Below, piece by piece: positions 12,046 to 12,812 of a stretch of DNA of 12,812 bases. The notes beneath the pieces were generated by a model. It was not told the origin of the DNA, made no database searches, and saw only the letters and a program-made list of their open reading frames with translations. Numbering within the stretch: the first letter of the stretch is position 1; each line of letters starts with the position of its first letter. Source of the DNA: Methanobacteriota archaeon (GTDB lineage: Archaea; Halobacteriota; Methanomicrobia; Methanomicrobiales; Methanoculleaceae); the NCBI GenBank assembly GCA_023457135.1, contig JAEWMO010000122.1, forward strand, positions 1 through 12,812, in the 5' to 3' direction. Both the position numbers and the translations under genes were made by a program.

Positions 12046-12205
12046 CGGCGCCTCGGGGTCGTTCGGGTTTGCGATAATCGCTTCCGCCGCCTTGACGCCC
12101 ACATCCGGAAAACGACTTCACGTGCTGGGGCGAAAACCTCTGACAGCCCGGGAGATCCTGTTGTAGATCTCCAACTGGTGGTTGGAGAATTGACTTGCCC
12201 CGGGT
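12046..12205 (-). repeat. diverged direct repeat, copy A, with hairpin
   Basis: Partner of 10085-10255, same orientation. The hairpin TCTCCAAC (12168-12175) / GTTGGAGA (12181-12188) has a perfect 8-bp stem and TGGTG loop, followed by AATTGACTTGCCC. In copy B one stem base differs but still forms a G-U pair in RNA. On the minus strand, an open frame of about 40 codons from 12110 to a TGA at 11983 encodes VKAAEAIIANPNDPEAP and HANPALIASK, which looks like decayed coding sequence. It lies in the 470-bp gap 11851-12320; I found no gene in the rest of that gap. Confidence 0.5.
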
Positions 12206-12320
12206 GCCGCCGGCCTGCCGCTCTGCGTCCCCGACATCGTGCTAAAAGGAGGAAGTTCTTCCCGATAATCGTCGTTGGCTGCGCCGCCCCGGCGCCGGAG
12301 GAAGCCGTTCCCGGATCTAT

Positions 12321-12812
12321 CTAGTTGCCCACATACGTCTCCGGCACCTGGATCTTCAGGTTGTAGGAGTCGATGCACCGGGTGTTGATGACGAAGTAGT
12401 AGTCGTGGTTCCCCTCGTAGAAGGTGCTCGTCCACTGCTCCTTCTTGAGGTCGGGCCTCTCCTTCATCCCGAGGAAGTCGGCGAAGTTGAGGGTGACGAT
12501 CTTGACGAACCGGTTCGGGTCACTGGCGTCCATCACCTGGCAGTTGAACCGCGGGATCTCGTCGTTCGAGGTCGTGATATCGGAGTAGTCGAGCCGCCAC
12601 CGGGGGAACGGGATCCGGACGATCCCGGTCGTCCCCGACCACCGGCCGTCGATCGTCGCGTAGGTCACCCACCGGGTGGCGCCGGAGGCGTTCACCGGCG
12701 GAGGGACGGTCAGGTTCGGGCGCGTCTCTTCGGCCGGGACCTGGTAGGCGCCGGGGTCGACGAATCCGATCGCCTGCGGCTTCCCGTTCCAGGTGGGAAC
12801 CGGGGTGGGGGT
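12321..12812 (-). CDS. C-terminal part of a probable exported protein (5' end outside window)
   Basis: The frame is open from the right edge to TAG at 12321, giving 163 residues. It begins in a TPTPVPTW stretch, a Thr/Pro-rich linker of the kind that connects domains in methanogen surface proteins, then a globular region with RWVTYATIDGRWSGTTG, PFPRWRLDYSDITTSNDE, two Cys (FNCQVMD, NTRCIDS) and a beta-rich end YNLKIQVPETYVGN. I do not recognise a family. An extracellular lipoprotein or adhesin-like protein is inferred from the linker and composition. No membrane anchor is visible in the part seen. The GC-rich composition is like the left housekeeping part, so it lies outside the TA island. 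Confidence 0.7.
   Translation of the reverse strand, partial: TPTPVPTWNGKPQAIGFVDPGAYQVPAEETRPNLTVPPPVNASGATRWVTYATIDGRWSGTTGIVRIPFPRWRLDYSDITTSNDEIPRFNCQVMDASDPNRFVKIVTLNFADFLGMKERPDLKKEQWTSTFYEGNHDYYFVINTRCIDSYNLKIQVPETYVGN

Noticed and set aside
11816..12121. Minus-strand 101-codon frame over repeat A
   Set aside because: Its translation does not match the frame that resembles repeat B and it also overlaps the VapB gene; likely a shadow.

Overview
The window reads as chromosomal DNA of a methanogenic archaeon, most likely a GC-rich member of the Methanomicrobiales such as Methanoculleus. The evidence is an archaeal-type inositol-phosphate synthase, an archaeal IF-5A with its hypusine site, an archaeal NAD kinase, a fructose-bisphosphatase/inositol-phosphatase-type protein, TATA-like boxes upstream of genes, and a few Shine-Dalgarno sites. 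The genus is inference; there is no rRNA or other decisive marker.

Positions 1-7100 are compact, GC-rich housekeeping DNA. The 3' part of myo-inositol-phosphate synthase runs off the left edge (+). Convergent to it is a minus-strand operon in the order ACT-domain protein, homoserine dehydrogenase, and an HTH protein fused to a TiaS-like 'DDTD' domain; neighbouring genes overlap. Next on the minus strand come a DUF169 protein with its own promoter, NAD kinase, and an inositol monophosphatase/FBPase-family phosphatase (the last two form an operon). A divergent promoter region at 5734-5822 separates this operon from IF-5A and agmatinase (+). Agmatinase makes putrescine, a likely precursor of the polyamine used to modify IF-5A, so that pair is functionally coherent.

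From about 7170 to 11980 base composition falls visibly and the content changes to a dense cluster of toxin-antitoxin (TA) type loci: an orphan minimal nucleotidyltransferase; an orphan HicB followed by a 5' stub of hicA; a RelB-like antitoxin with a dead relE/parE gene; an apparently intact RelE-family pair on the other strand; a GNAT-toxin-like gene flanked on both sides by paralogous 48-residue putative antitoxin genes; a decayed vapBC copy; an intact hicBA pair; and a second vapBC whose toxin is truncated. Three of these modules (hicBA, vapBC, the 48-aa gene) occur twice here, so intact and decayed copies can be compared directly. No integrase, transposase or tRNA attachment site was found.

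Around 10085-10255 and 12046-12205 lies a diverged direct repeat of about 150 bp that contains a conserved hairpin and what looks like decayed coding sequence. The right edge (12321-12812, minus) is the C-terminal part of a probable exported protein with a Thr/Pro-rich segment.

The most interesting material is the TA island, especially the GNAT locus with two antitoxin-like partners, the relE gene killed only by point mutations beside an intact antitoxin, and the two-copy hairpin repeat.
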